DNA of 64,000 bases from JAMXLO01 sp963818775 (GCA_963818775.1 CAWFUF010000033.1:66028-130027), one strand, 5' to 3'. Shown: positions 18,622 to 27,295, numbered from the stretch's first letter. A program made the numbers and translations. Notes: generated from the sequence alone by a model not told the origin.

Positions 18622-19502
18622 GGCAGCTCGATCCCGGTCAGCGCCTGCCACACGCGGATCACGAACGCATCGTCCTTGGCACCCTCGCCATGCGCGGCGG
18701 CGGCGAGGAACAACTGATGCGCGGCAGCGGCCAGCGGCAGCGGAAACGTCAGCGCTCGCGCCTGATCCAGCACGATACCCAGGTCCTTGACGAAAATGTT
18801 CACCGCCGACAGCGGCGTATCGTCGCCGTCGAGGATATGCGGCACGCGGTTCTGCCACATCCACGAACTGCCGGCCGACGAGGAGATGACCTCGAACAGC
18901 GTGCGCGGATCGGCCCCCGCACGTATGCCGAGCGCCAGTGCCTCGGCAGCCGTGGCGATATGCACGCCAGCGAGCAACTGATTGACCATCTTCACCGTGC
19001 TGCCGACGCCGGCCTTGTCGCCGAGCCGCCATACCTTGGACGATATCGTGTCCAGCACCGGCTGTGCCTTAGCGAAGGCGGCCTCGGAGCCGGAGGCCAT
19101 AACCGTCATCGTGCCGGCATGTGCGCCGGCCTTGCCGCCGGACACCGGTGCATCCAGCATCAGGAACCCTGCCGTGGTGATCTTCGGTTCCAATGCCCGC
19201 GCAGCCTCCGGCGCCACGGTCGCGCAGCACAGGATCACCCCACCCCTCGTGAGTTTGCTCAGACATCCTTGCGCACCGAACAGCACCTCCTCGGTCTGTG
19301 CCGCATTCACCACGAACACGAGGACCGCCTCGGTATCGGCAGGTAGATCGGCAGCACGCGCGACGGCAACACCGCCCGCCGCCGCAAGCTCCGTTCGCGC
19401 CGCCTCGCGCACGTCGCAACCGGTCACCTGATGGTCCTTGCGCACGAGGTTGAGCGCGGCGCCCATCCCCATGGTGCCCAGCCCGATGACCGCAACCTTC
19501 AT
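18618..19502 (-). CDS. Beta-hydroxyacid dehydrogenase (3-hydroxyisobutyrate/L-threonate dehydrogenase type)
   Basis: 294 residues. NAD(P) motif VAVIGLGTMGMGAALNLVRK, substrate loop LDAPVSGGKAGAHAGTMTVM, catalytic Lys in GVGSTVKMVNQLLAGVHIAT, and SAVNIFVKDLGIVLDQAR in the C-terminal helical domain. The GxxGMG and motif set fits the beta-hydroxyacid dehydrogenase family, in which LtnD (L-threonate dehydrogenase) is close; the exact substrate is uncertain. It starts 4 bp after the iminopeptidase stop and overlaps the deacetylase start. Confidence 0.88.
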   Translation of the reverse strand: MKVAVIGLGTMGMGAALNLVRKDHQVTGCDVREAARTELAAAGGVAVARAADLPADTEAVLVFVVNAAQTEEVLFGAQGCLSKLTRGGVILCCATVAPEAARALEPKITTAGFLMLDAPVSGGKAGAHAGTMTVMASGSEAAFAKAQPVLDTISSKVWRLGDKAGVGSTVKMVNQLLAGVHIATAAEALALGIRAGADPRTLFEVISSSAGSSWMWQNRVPHILDGDDTPLSAVNIFVKDLGIVLDQARALTFPLPLAAAAHQLFLAAAAHGEGAKDDAFVIRVWQALTGIELP

Positions 19503-19506
19503 GACG

Positions 19507-20457
19507 TCATCTCCCGTGTCGGAAGCGCTCGACCGCGGCGACCAGCGCGCGGCGAATGCCCGGTTCCAGCGCGGAATGCCCGGCGTCCGGCACGATCGAC
19601 AGCCGCGCCGACGGCCACGCAGCGGCCAGTTCGAACGCGGTGCGCGCCGGGCAGATCATGTCGTAGCGGCCTTGGACGATCTCCGCGGGAACCCGGCCGA
19701 TCCGTTCCATGTTGCCGAGCAGGCCTTCGGGCGGCAGGAACAGGTTGTGCGCGAAATAGTGCGCTTCGATGCGGGCCAGCCCGAGCGCCGTGCGGTCCTG
19801 TGCAAACGAACTGACCGTCTCCGGGCTAGGCAGCAGAGTGCTGCACGAGCCTTCATACACCGACCAGGCGCGCGCCGCCGGCAAGTGCACGGACGGATCG
19901 GGATCGGTCAGCCGACACAGATAGCCGGCGAGAATGTCGCCTCGCTCCGCTTCGGGCAGGAAGCCAGCGAAGCCGGCATGCGCATCGGGAAATATCGCGG
20001 CCAGGCCGTGCAGGAACCAATCCACCTCGGCCGGCCGGCCAAGGAACACGCCCCGCAGCACGCAGCCGATGACACGCTCCGGAAACGCCTGGGCATAGGC
20101 GAGCGCCAGCGTCGAGCCCCAGGAGCCGCCAAACAGCAACCAGCGGTCGAGGGCGAGATGCCGCCGCAATGTCTCGATATCGGAGACGAGGTCCTGGGTC
20201 GTGTTGCTCTCCAGGCTGCCCAGAGGGCGCGACCGTCCCGCACCGCGTTGATCGAAGATGATCACCCGCCAGAACTCGGGATCGAAGAACCGGCGATGCA
20301 CCGCGCCGGCGCCGGCGCCGGGACCGCCGTGCAGAAAAAGCACCGGACGGCCACGCGGGTTGCCGACCTGTTCCCAGTACATGACGTGGTTGGTCGAAAG
20401 CGGCAGGTAGCCGGTCTCGAACGGGCCGATCTCAGGGAACAGGTCGCCGCGTGGCAT
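19507..20457 (-). CDS. pip: Prolyl aminopeptidase (proline iminopeptidase)
   Basis: 316 residues from ATG 20457. MYWEQVGNP, LFLHGGPGAGAG (oxyanion hole), FDQRGAGRSRP and the nucleophile elbow LLFGGSWGSTLALAYAQ are the classical proline iminopeptidase signatures; the acid is in IVQGRYDMICPA and the base in SIVPDAGHSALEP. It removes N-terminal proline from peptides in the cytoplasm (peptidase family S33). It is the first gene of the minus-strand operon that runs to 16940. The longer frame to 20586 is rejected because the family start is at MPRGDLFPEI. Confidence 0.92.
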   Translation of the reverse strand: MPRGDLFPEIGPFETGYLPLSTNHVMYWEQVGNPRGRPVLFLHGGPGAGAGAVHRRFFDPEFWRVIIFDQRGAGRSRPLGSLESNTTQDLVSDIETLRRHLALDRWLLFGGSWGSTLALAYAQAFPERVIGCVLRGVFLGRPAEVDWFLHGLAAIFPDAHAGFAGFLPEAERGDILAGYLCRLTDPDPSVHLPAARAWSVYEGSCSTLLPSPETVSSFAQDRTALGLARIEAHYFAHNLFLPPEGLLGNMERIGRVPAEIVQGRYDMICPARTAFELAAAWPSARLSIVPDAGHSALEPGIRRALVAAVERFRHGR

Positions 20458-20559
20458 GGCGCCGGATGGTATAGTCAGGCCGCGCGCGGTGGAACAGGGT
20501 GGCGAGATCGCTGCTGGTCGCCCCGGCCAGCGGACAGATCGTCGGACACGTAAGTGACC

Positions 20560-21138
20560 ATGGCCATAGTGCACTTCATCACCCACCCCGAGGTCAGTAT
20601 CGACGCGGCCGTGCCGGTGCCCGATTGGCCGCTCTCGCCGGTTGGCCGTCGCCGTATGCAGGCGGCAATGAGGCGACCGTGGCTCGCAGGTGTTCGCTCA
20701 GTGTTTTGCAGCGCCGAACGAAAGGCCACGGATGCGGCCGGTATCGTGGCAAATTACCTCGGATTGCGTCCGATTGTCGTCGAGGCCCTGGGCGAGAACG
20801 ACCGCTCGGCGACCGGCTATCTGCCGAAGAGCGAATTCGAGGCTGTGGCCGACGAGTTCTTCGCGCGACCCGAAGACAGCATACGAGGATGGGAGCGTGG
20901 CAAGGACGCGCAGCGCAGGATCGTAGATGCCGTTGAGCGCGTCATCTCGATGGCGGTGGCCGACGGCGACGTCGCCATTGTTTCCCATGGCGGTGTCGGA
21001 ACACTGTTTCTTTGCCACCTCAAAGGCGTCCCGATCAGTCGGAGCGAAGATCAACCCGGCGAAGGCGGCGGCAACTTCTTTTCGTTCGATGCAGCACGCA
21101 GTCATCTCCTGTCTGAGTGGCGACGCATCGAGGCGTAA
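20560..21138 (+). CDS. Histidine phosphatase superfamily protein
   Basis: 192 residues from ATG 20560 (GTG 20554 possible). The usual RHG is replaced by THP (VHFITHPEVSIDAA), then WPLSPVGRRRM, SAERKATDAAGIVA and the second His in VAIVSHGGVGTLFLCHL, as in phosphoglycerate-mutase-like phosphatases. The loss of the Arg before the catalytic His is seen in some members. It is divergent from the iminopeptidase gene with about 100 bp between starts. Substrate unknown. Confidence 0.82.
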   Translation: MAIVHFITHPEVSIDAAVPVPDWPLSPVGRRRMQAAMRRPWLAGVRSVFCSAERKATDAAGIVANYLGLRPIVVEALGENDRSATGYLPKSEFEAVADEFFARPEDSIRGWERGKDAQRRIVDAVERVISMAVADGDVAIVSHGGVGTLFLCHLKGVPISRSEDQPGEGGGNFFSFDAARSHLLSEWRRIEA

Positions 21139-21210
21139 CGAAGGCATGTCTCATGCGGCGAGCTATTGGCTTCAGCTTCCGCCCCGCCGCACCACGCCGA
21201 CACCGGCGCG

Positions 21211-21463
21211 TCAGTGCTCGCTGCGGCGGTATTGCTGCGCATGTGACCCCAGACGCATTGCCTGATCCGGCGGCCTCTGGGCAACCGTTGCGTCCATCAT
21301 CTCCAGCATCAGCGGCACCCAACGCGGGAACTCCTGCGGCTTCCCGCTCCGCGAGCCGCCCCAGTGCCGCGCAGTCTCGGTCCTGCACTCCCGTCATCGC
21401 GGCGAACCGACGCACAGACAGTCCGAGGATGCCAAGGCGCGTGCGAAAAGCTGGCGTGTTCAT
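21211..21463 (-). pseudogene. Frameshifted small helix-turn-helix gene
   Basis: ATG 21463 opens MNTPAFRTRLGILGLSVRRF then AAMTGVQDRDCA. One base change of frame near 21365 is needed to continue WGGSRSGKPQEFPRWVPLML and EMMDATVAQRPPDQAM to the stop at 21211. The joined 80-residue protein matches small HTH proteins in which an XRE-like helix pair is followed by FPRWVPLMLEMM. Either a sequencing error or a real frameshift; a short hybrid protein is otherwise unlikely. Confidence 0.55.
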
Positions 21464-21469
21464 CGCAGT

Positions 21470-21655
21470 CTAATGCTGGGACGCGAACTCGCTTTCCAGC
21501 TTCTCCGCCTGGTGATCGTAGTCCAAAGCGACTTCGAGCAGTCGGCTACGAAAATCGTCATCGAGTACTTGGCCGGCGAGGTGGCGAAGCCCCGACGCTT
21601 GATTTCTGAAGGTCGTGCCAATGGTCTCGACATTCAATTCAAGGTAGTCCGTCAT
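21470..21655 (-). CDS. Small helical protein, unknown function
   Basis: 61 residues, MTDYLELNVETIGTTFRNQA then LDDDFRSRLLEVALDYDHQA, an all-helical pattern like small proteins with 'DDxFRxRLLxVAxDYxxxAEKLE' that are common and uncharacterised in Rhizobiales and Rhodospirillales. It ends 6 bp before the frameshifted HTH gene on the same strand, so the two were probably cotranscribed. Confidence 0.55.
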   Translation of the reverse strand: MTDYLELNVETIGTTFRNQASGLRHLAGQVLDDDFRSRLLEVALDYDHQAEKLESEFASQH

Positions 21656-22156
21656 GGCAAATCTCCCAAAGGAACCGGCAAATGTCCTGAGACAGAGCCT
21701 CCACGAGAATGGATGCGGCTAAGTTCATCTCGTCCTGAGATAGACGGTTGCCGAGGGCGAGCTTCGACCTGTTCGCGCGAGTTTGGTTTTGCATCGTCCC
21801 CACCCAGGACCTCTGGAAAGCAAGATGCTTTCGGTTGCAGGTTCTTGACCTATCGCGGCACGGGGCGGCCCAGAATCGGGAAAACAGGGCAGTCAGACAA
21901 CTGTTATAACAAAGCCCGTCGGTTTGCTATGGCAAAATAACGAGGGAATGACGCGAGCACATCTATAGCAGGCAGCAGGCCTTCGATCATCGTATCGTTG
22001 CTGAAGTAGAGGAACCCCGGCTCCCTGATTGCAGCCCGATTCACCATCGGAACGCATGTATTGCATTGCCTAATCATAATATTTTGGCACACGATTTCGT
22101 GAAGAGGGCCAGCGATCGCCCGTGCCACATCGCGAGCCAGACTGCGACACGAGCCA
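21656..22156. other. Intergenic stretch with one doubtful open frame
   Basis: About 500 bp. The only candidate is a 74-codon minus-strand frame (21904-22128, starting MARAIAGPLHEIVCQNIMIR), with no recognised domain and ordinary composition. I would not rely on it. Confidence 0.3.
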
Positions 22157-22666
22157 ATGACGGTCTACTTCACCAGCGATCACCACTTCGGCCATTCCGC
22201 AGCGAGGACCTTCTATCGTCGGCCATTCTCGTCAGTCGCCGCGATGGACCAGGAAATGACAGATCGGTGGAATACAGTGATCAGCCCTGAGGATGAGGTC
22301 TGGCACTTGGGGGACCTCGCTGTGCGCCAATCGGCAGAGCGGGTGGCCCACCTATTGGCGACGCTGCATGGCAGGAAGCATCTCGTCGTCGGCAACAACG
22401 ACGACGCAGCAGTGACCGGCTGCACCGGCTGGGCAAGCGTTCAGCCGTATGCGGAACTGACAGTCGGTGGGCAGACGCTCGTGCTCTGCCACTACCCGTT
22501 CAGGTCTTGGCGAGACATGGGGAGGGGGTCGGTCAATCTGCACGGTCACAGTCATGCAAGACTTGAGGCATTGCCGCGACAGTTCGACGTTGGCGTGGAC
22601 GGCCAGGATTTCCGGCCAGTTCGGCTGGCCGACATTCTCGGGAAGTCGAAGACCCGTCGTGCTTGA
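22157..22666 (+). CDS. Metallophosphoesterase (calcineurin-like)
   Basis: 169 residues. The dimetal motifs are in the expected order: YFTSDHHFGHSAARTF, VWHLGDLAVRQS, LVVGNNDDAA (GNxD/H variant), LVLCHYPFRSW and LHGHSHARLE. It is the short 'phosphoesterase or phosphohydrolase' subgroup (YfcE/MPE-like) acting on phosphoesters in the cytosol; substrate unknown. It precedes pgsA by 99 bp. Confidence 0.85.
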   Translation: MTVYFTSDHHFGHSAARTFYRRPFSSVAAMDQEMTDRWNTVISPEDEVWHLGDLAVRQSAERVAHLLATLHGRKHLVVGNNDDAAVTGCTGWASVQPYAELTVGGQTLVLCHYPFRSWRDMGRGSVNLHGHSHARLEALPRQFDVGVDGQDFRPVRLADILGKSKTRRA

Positions 22667-22765
22667 GCCAGCGGCAGGCGGGATGCAGGTCTCCTCCAAC
22701 CCATGACAGAAGTACCCACAATTCCCCTCCCGCTGCGCCAGCCAAGCGGCTAGGGTGTGCTCGCG

Positions 22766-23368
22766 ATGCTGACCGACTTACCGAATTTGCTGACGCTCTC
22801 GCGCATCGCGGCGATTCCGCTGTTGGTCGCGCTGGTGGCGCTGCGCCAGCCCGCGGCCGACCTTGCCGCATGCGTGCTGTTCAGCGGCGCTGCCATCACC
22901 GACTACTTCGACGGCCGCCTTGCCCGCTCGCGACGACAGCAATCCGATCTGGGCCGCATGCTCGATCCGATCGCGGACAAGCTCCTGGTCGGAGCCGCGC
23001 TCATGATGCTGGTCGGCCAGGGACGCATGTCCACATGGGGCCTGTACCCCGCCATCGTCATCATGCTGCGCGAGATACTGGTCAGCGGACTGCGCGAGTA
23101 TCTTGCCGCGATCCTTATCGGCCTGCCGGTCACGCCGCTCGCCAAGTGGAAGACGGGGTTCCAGATGGGTGCTCTCGGCACCCTGCTCGCCGGCAACTCC
23201 ACCGCGCACTGGCTGCACCTCTCGTTCATCCCGGTCACCACGATCGGTGAGGCCATGCTCTGGGTCGCCGCGGCGCTGACTTTGTGGACCGGTTGGGACT
23301 ATCTGACGGCGGGGGTGCGCCACGCATCTGGCGCGCCCGCCGGTCTGACCAAACGCCAAATTCCCTGA
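22766..23368 (+). CDS. pgsA: CDP-diacylglycerol-glycerol-3-phosphate 3-phosphatidyltransferase
   Basis: 200 residues from ATG 22766 (GTG 22757 possible). The CDP-alcohol phosphotransferase signature is complete: DYFDGRLARSRRQQSDLGRM followed by LDPIADK (DGxxAR...G...D...D). Four or more hydrophobic segments are visible, and NLLTLSRIAAIPLLVALVAL is the normal N-terminus. It makes phosphatidylglycerol-phosphate in the inner membrane, the committed step to phosphatidylglycerol. It is followed after 2 bp by mobB, as an operon head for molybdenum cofactor genes. Confidence 0.93.
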   Translation: MLTDLPNLLTLSRIAAIPLLVALVALRQPAADLAACVLFSGAAITDYFDGRLARSRRQQSDLGRMLDPIADKLLVGAALMMLVGQGRMSTWGLYPAIVIMLREILVSGLREYLAAILIGLPVTPLAKWKTGFQMGALGTLLAGNSTAHWLHLSFIPVTTIGEAMLWVAAALTLWTGWDYLTAGVRHASGAPAGLTKRQIP

Positions 23369-23370
23369 CC

Positions 23371-23850
23371 GTGCGCGTTCTCGGCATTGTCGGCTGGTCC
23401 GGCAGCGGAAAGACCACGCTGCTGACCAAGCTGATCCCGTTGCTGCGCGCGCAGGGGCTGACAGTGTCCACCGTGAAGCACACGCATCACGGCTTCGACA
23501 TGGACCGGCCTGGCAAGGACACCTACCGCCATCGCGAGGCCGGCGCGCACGAAGTTTTGGTTGCAGCCGGGACGCGTTGGGCGCTGTTGCACGAAGTGGT
23601 GGGGCGAGAGCCGGAGCTGCCTGAACTGCTGGCGCGGATGCAGCCGGTCGATCTGGTGCTGGTGGAGGGCTACAAGACCCACAAGTTCCCCAAGCTCGAG
23701 GTCTACCGTACCGCATTGGGCAAGCCGCCGATCTGGCCTGATCAACCCAACATTGTGGCGATTGCCGCCGATGCGCCGGTCAGCGCCGACCGCGTCGTCC
23801 TCCCGCTGAACGACCCTGCCGCGATCGTCGCCTGGATTGGCCGCTTTTGA
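23371..23850 (+). CDS. mobB: Molybdopterin-guanine dinucleotide biosynthesis adapter MobB
   Basis: 159 residues from GTG 23371, two bases after the pgsA stop. The P-loop is in VRVLGIVGWSGSGKTTLLTK, followed by VSTVKHTHHGFDMDRPGKDT (the MobB HHGF motif), LVLVEGYKTHKFPKLEVYR and the C-terminal VLPLNDPAAIVAWI. MobB is a GTPase-like partner of MobA in forming the guanine dinucleotide form of the cofactor. MobA is not in the window. Downstream moaD and moaE belong to the same pathway. Confidence 0.92.
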   Translation: MRVLGIVGWSGSGKTTLLTKLIPLLRAQGLTVSTVKHTHHGFDMDRPGKDTYRHREAGAHEVLVAAGTRWALLHEVVGREPELPELLARMQPVDLVLVEGYKTHKFPKLEVYRTALGKPPIWPDQPNIVAIAADAPVSADRVVLPLNDPAAIVAWIGRF

Positions 23851-24078
23851 GCCCGTGTCCCCTATGTGCGGGACGCTGCAACCATGGCGTGCTACGCGGG
23901 ACTCAGACCCCCCAGATCTTCGCCAGGACGGCCGCCGGTATCGATCTCCGCGAGCAGCCGACCTGGGTAAGACCCTCACGAAGTTCTTGAGCGCAGCGCA
24001 CGGCCGGGGCACATTCCGTAGCGGCTGGCCCGTCCGGCCCGTCAATTCGACGATCCGTCCCGGTGGGAGCCTTGGTTC

Positions 24079-24684
24079 ATGCGGCGCATCGCCCTTCCCT
24101 GCCTGTGCCTGGCGCTGTCCGCCTGCGGTTACAGTACGTGGTCAGACCTGCCGTTCTCGTCCGGCACGAACCCGAACTTTCCGACCGGCGACAGCGAAAA
24201 CATGCGCCGCGTGATGGGCGCGCGAGTGGAGACGCCGGTGCTCACGCCAGAACCTGGCGACATCTGGCCCGGACCGCTGCCGCCGGAACCAACGCTGCAG
24301 GAGCTCGAGCAGCAGGGTCAGCAGAGCGGTCCTGAGCGGCCTGTACCTGGCTCGCCGCAGTTTCAGGCGGCACCGCCTCCGAACCTGCCGCCGCTACCCT
24401 CGCGTGGCAGTTCGACACCGCCCGGCTCGAACCAGCCCGGCGCCAGCAGGCTGCCGGCCCCGACCGCCCCCCCGCCGGTCAATACGGCGCCACCCTCTCC
24501 CAATCCCGCCGGGCAGGTCACGCCAACGCAACAGGGCCCGGCAGTCACCTCCGGTGGCACCAGCGGCTATCAGACCATCCAGACCCCGGGTGGCGGTTCA
24601 GCAATCGTCGTGCCCAATGGCAATGGCACCAGCACTATCATACATTCGGACGGCAAGATTGAGACTGTTCCCTCACCACGCTGA
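24079..24684 (+). CDS. Proline-rich lipoprotein
   Basis: 201 residues starting MRRIALPCLCLALSACGYST, a lipoprotein signal with lipobox LSAC so that Cys16 would be lipidated. The middle (residues ~75-160) is Pro/Gly/Ser-rich, and the C-terminus ends GGSAIVVPNGNGTSTIIHSD plus GKIETVPSPR. No enzymatic domain. It lies 6 bp before moaD, so it is probably cotranscribed with the cofactor genes although its role is unclear. The 228 bp before it hold no recognised feature. Confidence 0.7.
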   Translation: MRRIALPCLCLALSACGYSTWSDLPFSSGTNPNFPTGDSENMRRVMGARVETPVLTPEPGDIWPGPLPPEPTLQELEQQGQQSGPERPVPGSPQFQAAPPPNLPPLPSRGSSTPPGSNQPGASRLPAPTAPPPVNTAPPSPNPAGQVTPTQQGPAVTSGGTSGYQTIQTPGGGSAIVVPNGNGTSTIIHSDGKIETVPSPR

Positions 24685-24690
24685 GTTGCC

Positions 24691-24963
24691 ATGGCCGATA
24701 TCGACGCTCCGCTAACCATTCTCTACTTCGCCTGGCTGCGCGAGCGGACCGGTACCCCGGAAGAGAGCGTAACGCCGCCTGCCAACGTGCGTACGGTCGG
24801 CGATCTCATCGCGTGGCTCGCCGAGCGCAGCCCTGGCCACGCGAGCGCCTTCGCCAATCGTCGCACGGTGCGTTGCGCGGTGAACCAGGATTTCGCCGAC
24901 GCCGCGGCGCGCGTCGGTCCCGGCGACGAGGTGGCTTTCTTCCCGCCGGTGACAGGAGGCTGA
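24691..24963 (+). CDS. moaD: Molybdopterin synthase small subunit MoaD
   Basis: 90 residues, ubiquitin-like sulfur carrier. YFAWLRERTGTPEESVTPP near the start, VNQDFADAAARVGPGDEVAF and the invariant C-terminal Gly-Gly in FFPPVTGG, which is adenylated and then thiocarboxylated. It donates sulfur to precursor Z together with MoaE, whose gene starts 4 bp downstream. Confidence 0.95.
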   Translation: MADIDAPLTILYFAWLRERTGTPEESVTPPANVRTVGDLIAWLAERSPGHASAFANRRTVRCAVNQDFADAAARVGPGDEVAFFPPVTGG

Positions 24964-24967
24964 CCGC

Positions 24968-25417
24968 ATGGCCCGGATCAGCGTGCAGACTGCGGATTTC
25001 GACATCGGCGCGGAATTCGGGGCGTTGGCCGCCGGACGCAGCGATATCGGTGGCATTGGCTGCTTCGTCGGCACAGTGCGCAGCAATGCGCAGGATCGTG
25101 TCGCGGCGATGACGCTGGAGCACTATCCGGCAATGACCATGCGGGCCATTACAGCTATCGCCGAGGAAGCCGAACGCCGCTGGAACCTGCTTGGCTGCAC
25201 GGTCATCCACCGCGTCGGCCGGCTGGCGCCGGGTGAAAACATCGTGCTTGTGCTGGCCGCCGCTGCGCACCGCCAACCGGCACTAGATGCCACAGCCTTC
25301 CTGATCGACTGGCTGAAGACAAAAGCGCCCTTCTGGAAGAAGGAAGAGTTCGCGGACGGTGTATCCAACTGGGTCGAAGCGCGTGCCGCGGACGATGCGG
25401 CCGCGGCACGCTGGTAG
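24968..25417 (+). CDS. moaE: Molybdopterin synthase large subunit MoaE
   Basis: 149 residues. GGIGCFVGTVRSNAQ, LEHYPAMTMRAI, VIHRVGRLAPGENIVLVLAA, AAHRQPALDATAFLIDWLKT and the catalytic Lys stretch KAPFWKKEEF are all diagnostic. With MoaD it converts cyclic pyranopterin monophosphate to molybdopterin. Last gene of the pgsA-mobB-lipoprotein-moaD-moaE group. Confidence 0.95.
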   Translation: MARISVQTADFDIGAEFGALAAGRSDIGGIGCFVGTVRSNAQDRVAAMTLEHYPAMTMRAITAIAEEAERRWNLLGCTVIHRVGRLAPGENIVLVLAAAAHRQPALDATAFLIDWLKTKAPFWKKEEFADGVSNWVEARAADDAAAARW

Positions 25418-25428
25418 CACGGAGACCG

Positions 25429-25656
25429 CTACCGGATCCCTCGTGCCGTTCGACCCGCTGGCTTCCCGGAGGCCACGACCATGCGCCACGTAAACCCGCG
25501 CGGGGCGGCCGGCAGCACCTCGCCCTCCGTCACTGAAACGCGGATACCGGTCGGCGTGCCCAGCACATTTCGCTCTTCATAGGTGCCGGCAGACGGCGCC
25601 CGCACACCTGGCCTGCAGTCACGCGCAGTCACTGAGTAGCCTCCCAACACTTCCAC
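25429..25656 (-). CDS. Small hypothetical protein
   Basis: About 75 residues from GTG 25656 (VEVLGGYSVTARDCRPGVRA, later GIRVSVTEGEVLPAAPRGFT). Composition is protein-like and the frame is convergent with moaE, but no family is recognised. A longer start at 25779 adds an Arg-rich stretch that looks like noncoding sequence. Confidence 0.35.
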   Translation of the reverse strand: MEVLGGYSVTARDCRPGVRAPSAGTYEERNVLGTPTGIRVSVTEGEVLPAAPRGFTWRMVVASGKPAGRTARGIR

Positions 25657-25691
25657 GTGGCCCTGCCGAAACGCACGGCACCTCGAACGGT

Positions 25692-25919
25692 TCAATCCGC
25701 GAGGATATCGACAAGGACTGGTCTCACCGCTTTGCGGATGTCGCCGATCGCTACGTTGGCCAAACCATGCGCCCGGCAATGCGACAGCAGCACCGTGGCC
25801 AGTTCCTCGACGGCGAATTCGACCCGCTCCAGTGCCAGTTCCTGGCGATGATTTGGCTCGCCGCTCGCGGTCGGCCGTCTATTCAGCGATGTCCCGGTTT
25901 TTGTCATGCAATGGATCAT
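25692..25919 (-). CDS. Small hypothetical protein
   Basis: 75 residues (start may be ATG 25907). The C-terminal half is helical, ERVEFAVEELATVLLSHCRA then GLANVAIGDIRKAV. It lies just downstream of the histidine kinase gene on the same strand. No family recognised. Confidence 0.35.
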   Translation of the reverse strand: MIHCMTKTGTSLNRRPTASGEPNHRQELALERVEFAVEELATVLLSHCRAHGLANVAIGDIRKAVRPVLVDILAD

Positions 25920-25957
25920 CGCACGGCGTGGTTACAGTCAGGTATATGAGTGGCGGC

Positions 25958-27295
25958 TCACACCGGCAGGGTCACCGTCGCCTTGACGCCGCTCATCGGC
26001 CGGTTGGCCAGTGTTACATCGCCGCCATGCGCCCGCAGAATATTCCGGGCGATCGGCAGACCGAGCCCCACGCCACCAGTTTCGCGATTGCGCGATGGTT
26101 CGCCGCGATGGAATGGCTCGAACACGCGCTCCAGTTCGCCGGGCGGAATGCCAGGGCCATCATCCTCAACCTCGATCACCGCCACCCCGCCCGCCGGCGG
26201 ATTGAGCGTGATCCGCGCGGACCCGCCATAGACCACGGCGTTGGAGACCAGATTGGCGAACGCCCGCTTCAGTGCCAGCGTCCGGCCCTGCACCGTCAGA
26301 TGCGGCGGGCCGTCATAGGCGAGCTTGGTCGCGGCATCCGGGCGGGTGTCGCCGGTCTCATCGAGGACCGTGCGCAGCAGCTCCGCCAGATCCAGCGGTG
26401 CCACCGGCTCGGTGGTCCGCGCGTCCCGGCCGAACGCGAGGGTCGCGGAGACCATCGCCTCCAGTTCCTCGAGATCGGCCAGCATCTTGCCCCGCTGCTC
26501 ATCGTCCTCGACGAATTCGGCGCGCAGCTTCAAACGGGTGATTGGCGTGCGCAGGTCATGGCCGATCGCGGTCAGCAGCTCGGTACGGTCCTGCACGAAG
26601 CGACGGATGCGCGATGCCATCGTGTTGAACGCTGCGGCGGCGGTGGCCACTTCCGTTGGGCCGCCTTCCGGCAGCGGTGCCGCGTTCACATCACGCCCCA
26701 GCGCCTCGGCCGCCGCGGCAAGCGTGCGCACCGGGGCGGTGAGCCGCCGCACGGCCCACACGGTCAATCCCGCGGCAGTGACGGTCATCAGCAGGAAGGC
26801 GGCGAGGAATCTCGGCGAGTGCCAGGGCCGCAGCGGCTCCGCCGCTACCGTCAGGTCCAGCCAGTCGCCCTCGGGGATCCGCATCGCGATGATGAGCCGA
26901 TGTCGATCATGGTCCGCCAGGATGCGGAGCCCGCGCCAGTGTGGCACGCCCATCAACGGCACCAGGTTCAGGTTGACACGCAGCAGCCTCTGTCCGGGCG
27001 GCAATTCATCCGGCAGCTCGGAGGTTGGTGGATCACGCGCCAGTTCGGCGGTGACGCCTGGGGCGTGCCGCAGCTCGTCGAGCACCGCCTCGCGCCGCTC
27101 CGGGGCGGTCATCATCACGGTGCGGTAGATACTGATGACCCTCACGGCGATTTCGCGCGACTGCGCCAGGCGCAGGGCATCAACCCGGTCGAGCGCGTGA
27201 ATGGTCAGCCCGGCGATCTGCACCACGACGAGGCCGGCGATAAGAACGAATGCCGTGCGCGCAGCCAGGCTGCGCGGCCAGAAACGCAGCCTCAC
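25958..27295 (-). CDS. Sensor histidine kinase (EnvZ-like)
   Basis: 445 residues. Membrane segments at about 14-34 and 162-182 enclose a ~125-residue periplasmic sensor; a HAMP segment follows (LTAPVRTLAAAAEALGRDVN), then the phosphoacceptor H246 in LLTAIGHDLRTPITRLKLRA, the N box RAFANLVSNAVVYGG, G1 VEDDGPGIPPGELERVF and G2 GGVGLGLPIARNI. It phosphorylates the response regulator encoded by the gene whose stop overlaps its start (27292-27295, ATGA). The periplasmic signal is unknown; the divergent small exported protein beyond the regulator gene may be a target. Confidence 0.93.
   Translation of the reverse strand: MRLRFWPRSLAARTAFVLIAGLVVVQIAGLTIHALDRVDALRLAQSREIAVRVISIYRTVMMTAPERREAVLDELRHAPGVTAELARDPPTSELPDELPPGQRLLRVNLNLVPLMGVPHWRGLRILADHDRHRLIIAMRIPEGDWLDLTVAAEPLRPWHSPRFLAAFLLMTVTAAGLTVWAVRRLTAPVRTLAAAAEALGRDVNAAPLPEGGPTEVATAAAAFNTMASRIRRFVQDRTELLTAIGHDLRTPITRLKLRAEFVEDDEQRGKMLADLEELEAMVSATLAFGRDARTTEPVAPLDLAELLRTVLDETGDTRPDAATKLAYDGPPHLTVQGRTLALKRAFANLVSNAVVYGGSARITLNPPAGGVAVIEVEDDGPGIPPGELERVFEPFHRGEPSRNRETGGVGLGLPIARNILRAHGGDVTLANRPMSGVKATVTLPV

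Noticed and set aside
22778..23716. A 312-codon minus-strand frame opposite pgsA/mobB
   Set aside because: pgsA and mobB on the + strand are unambiguous.
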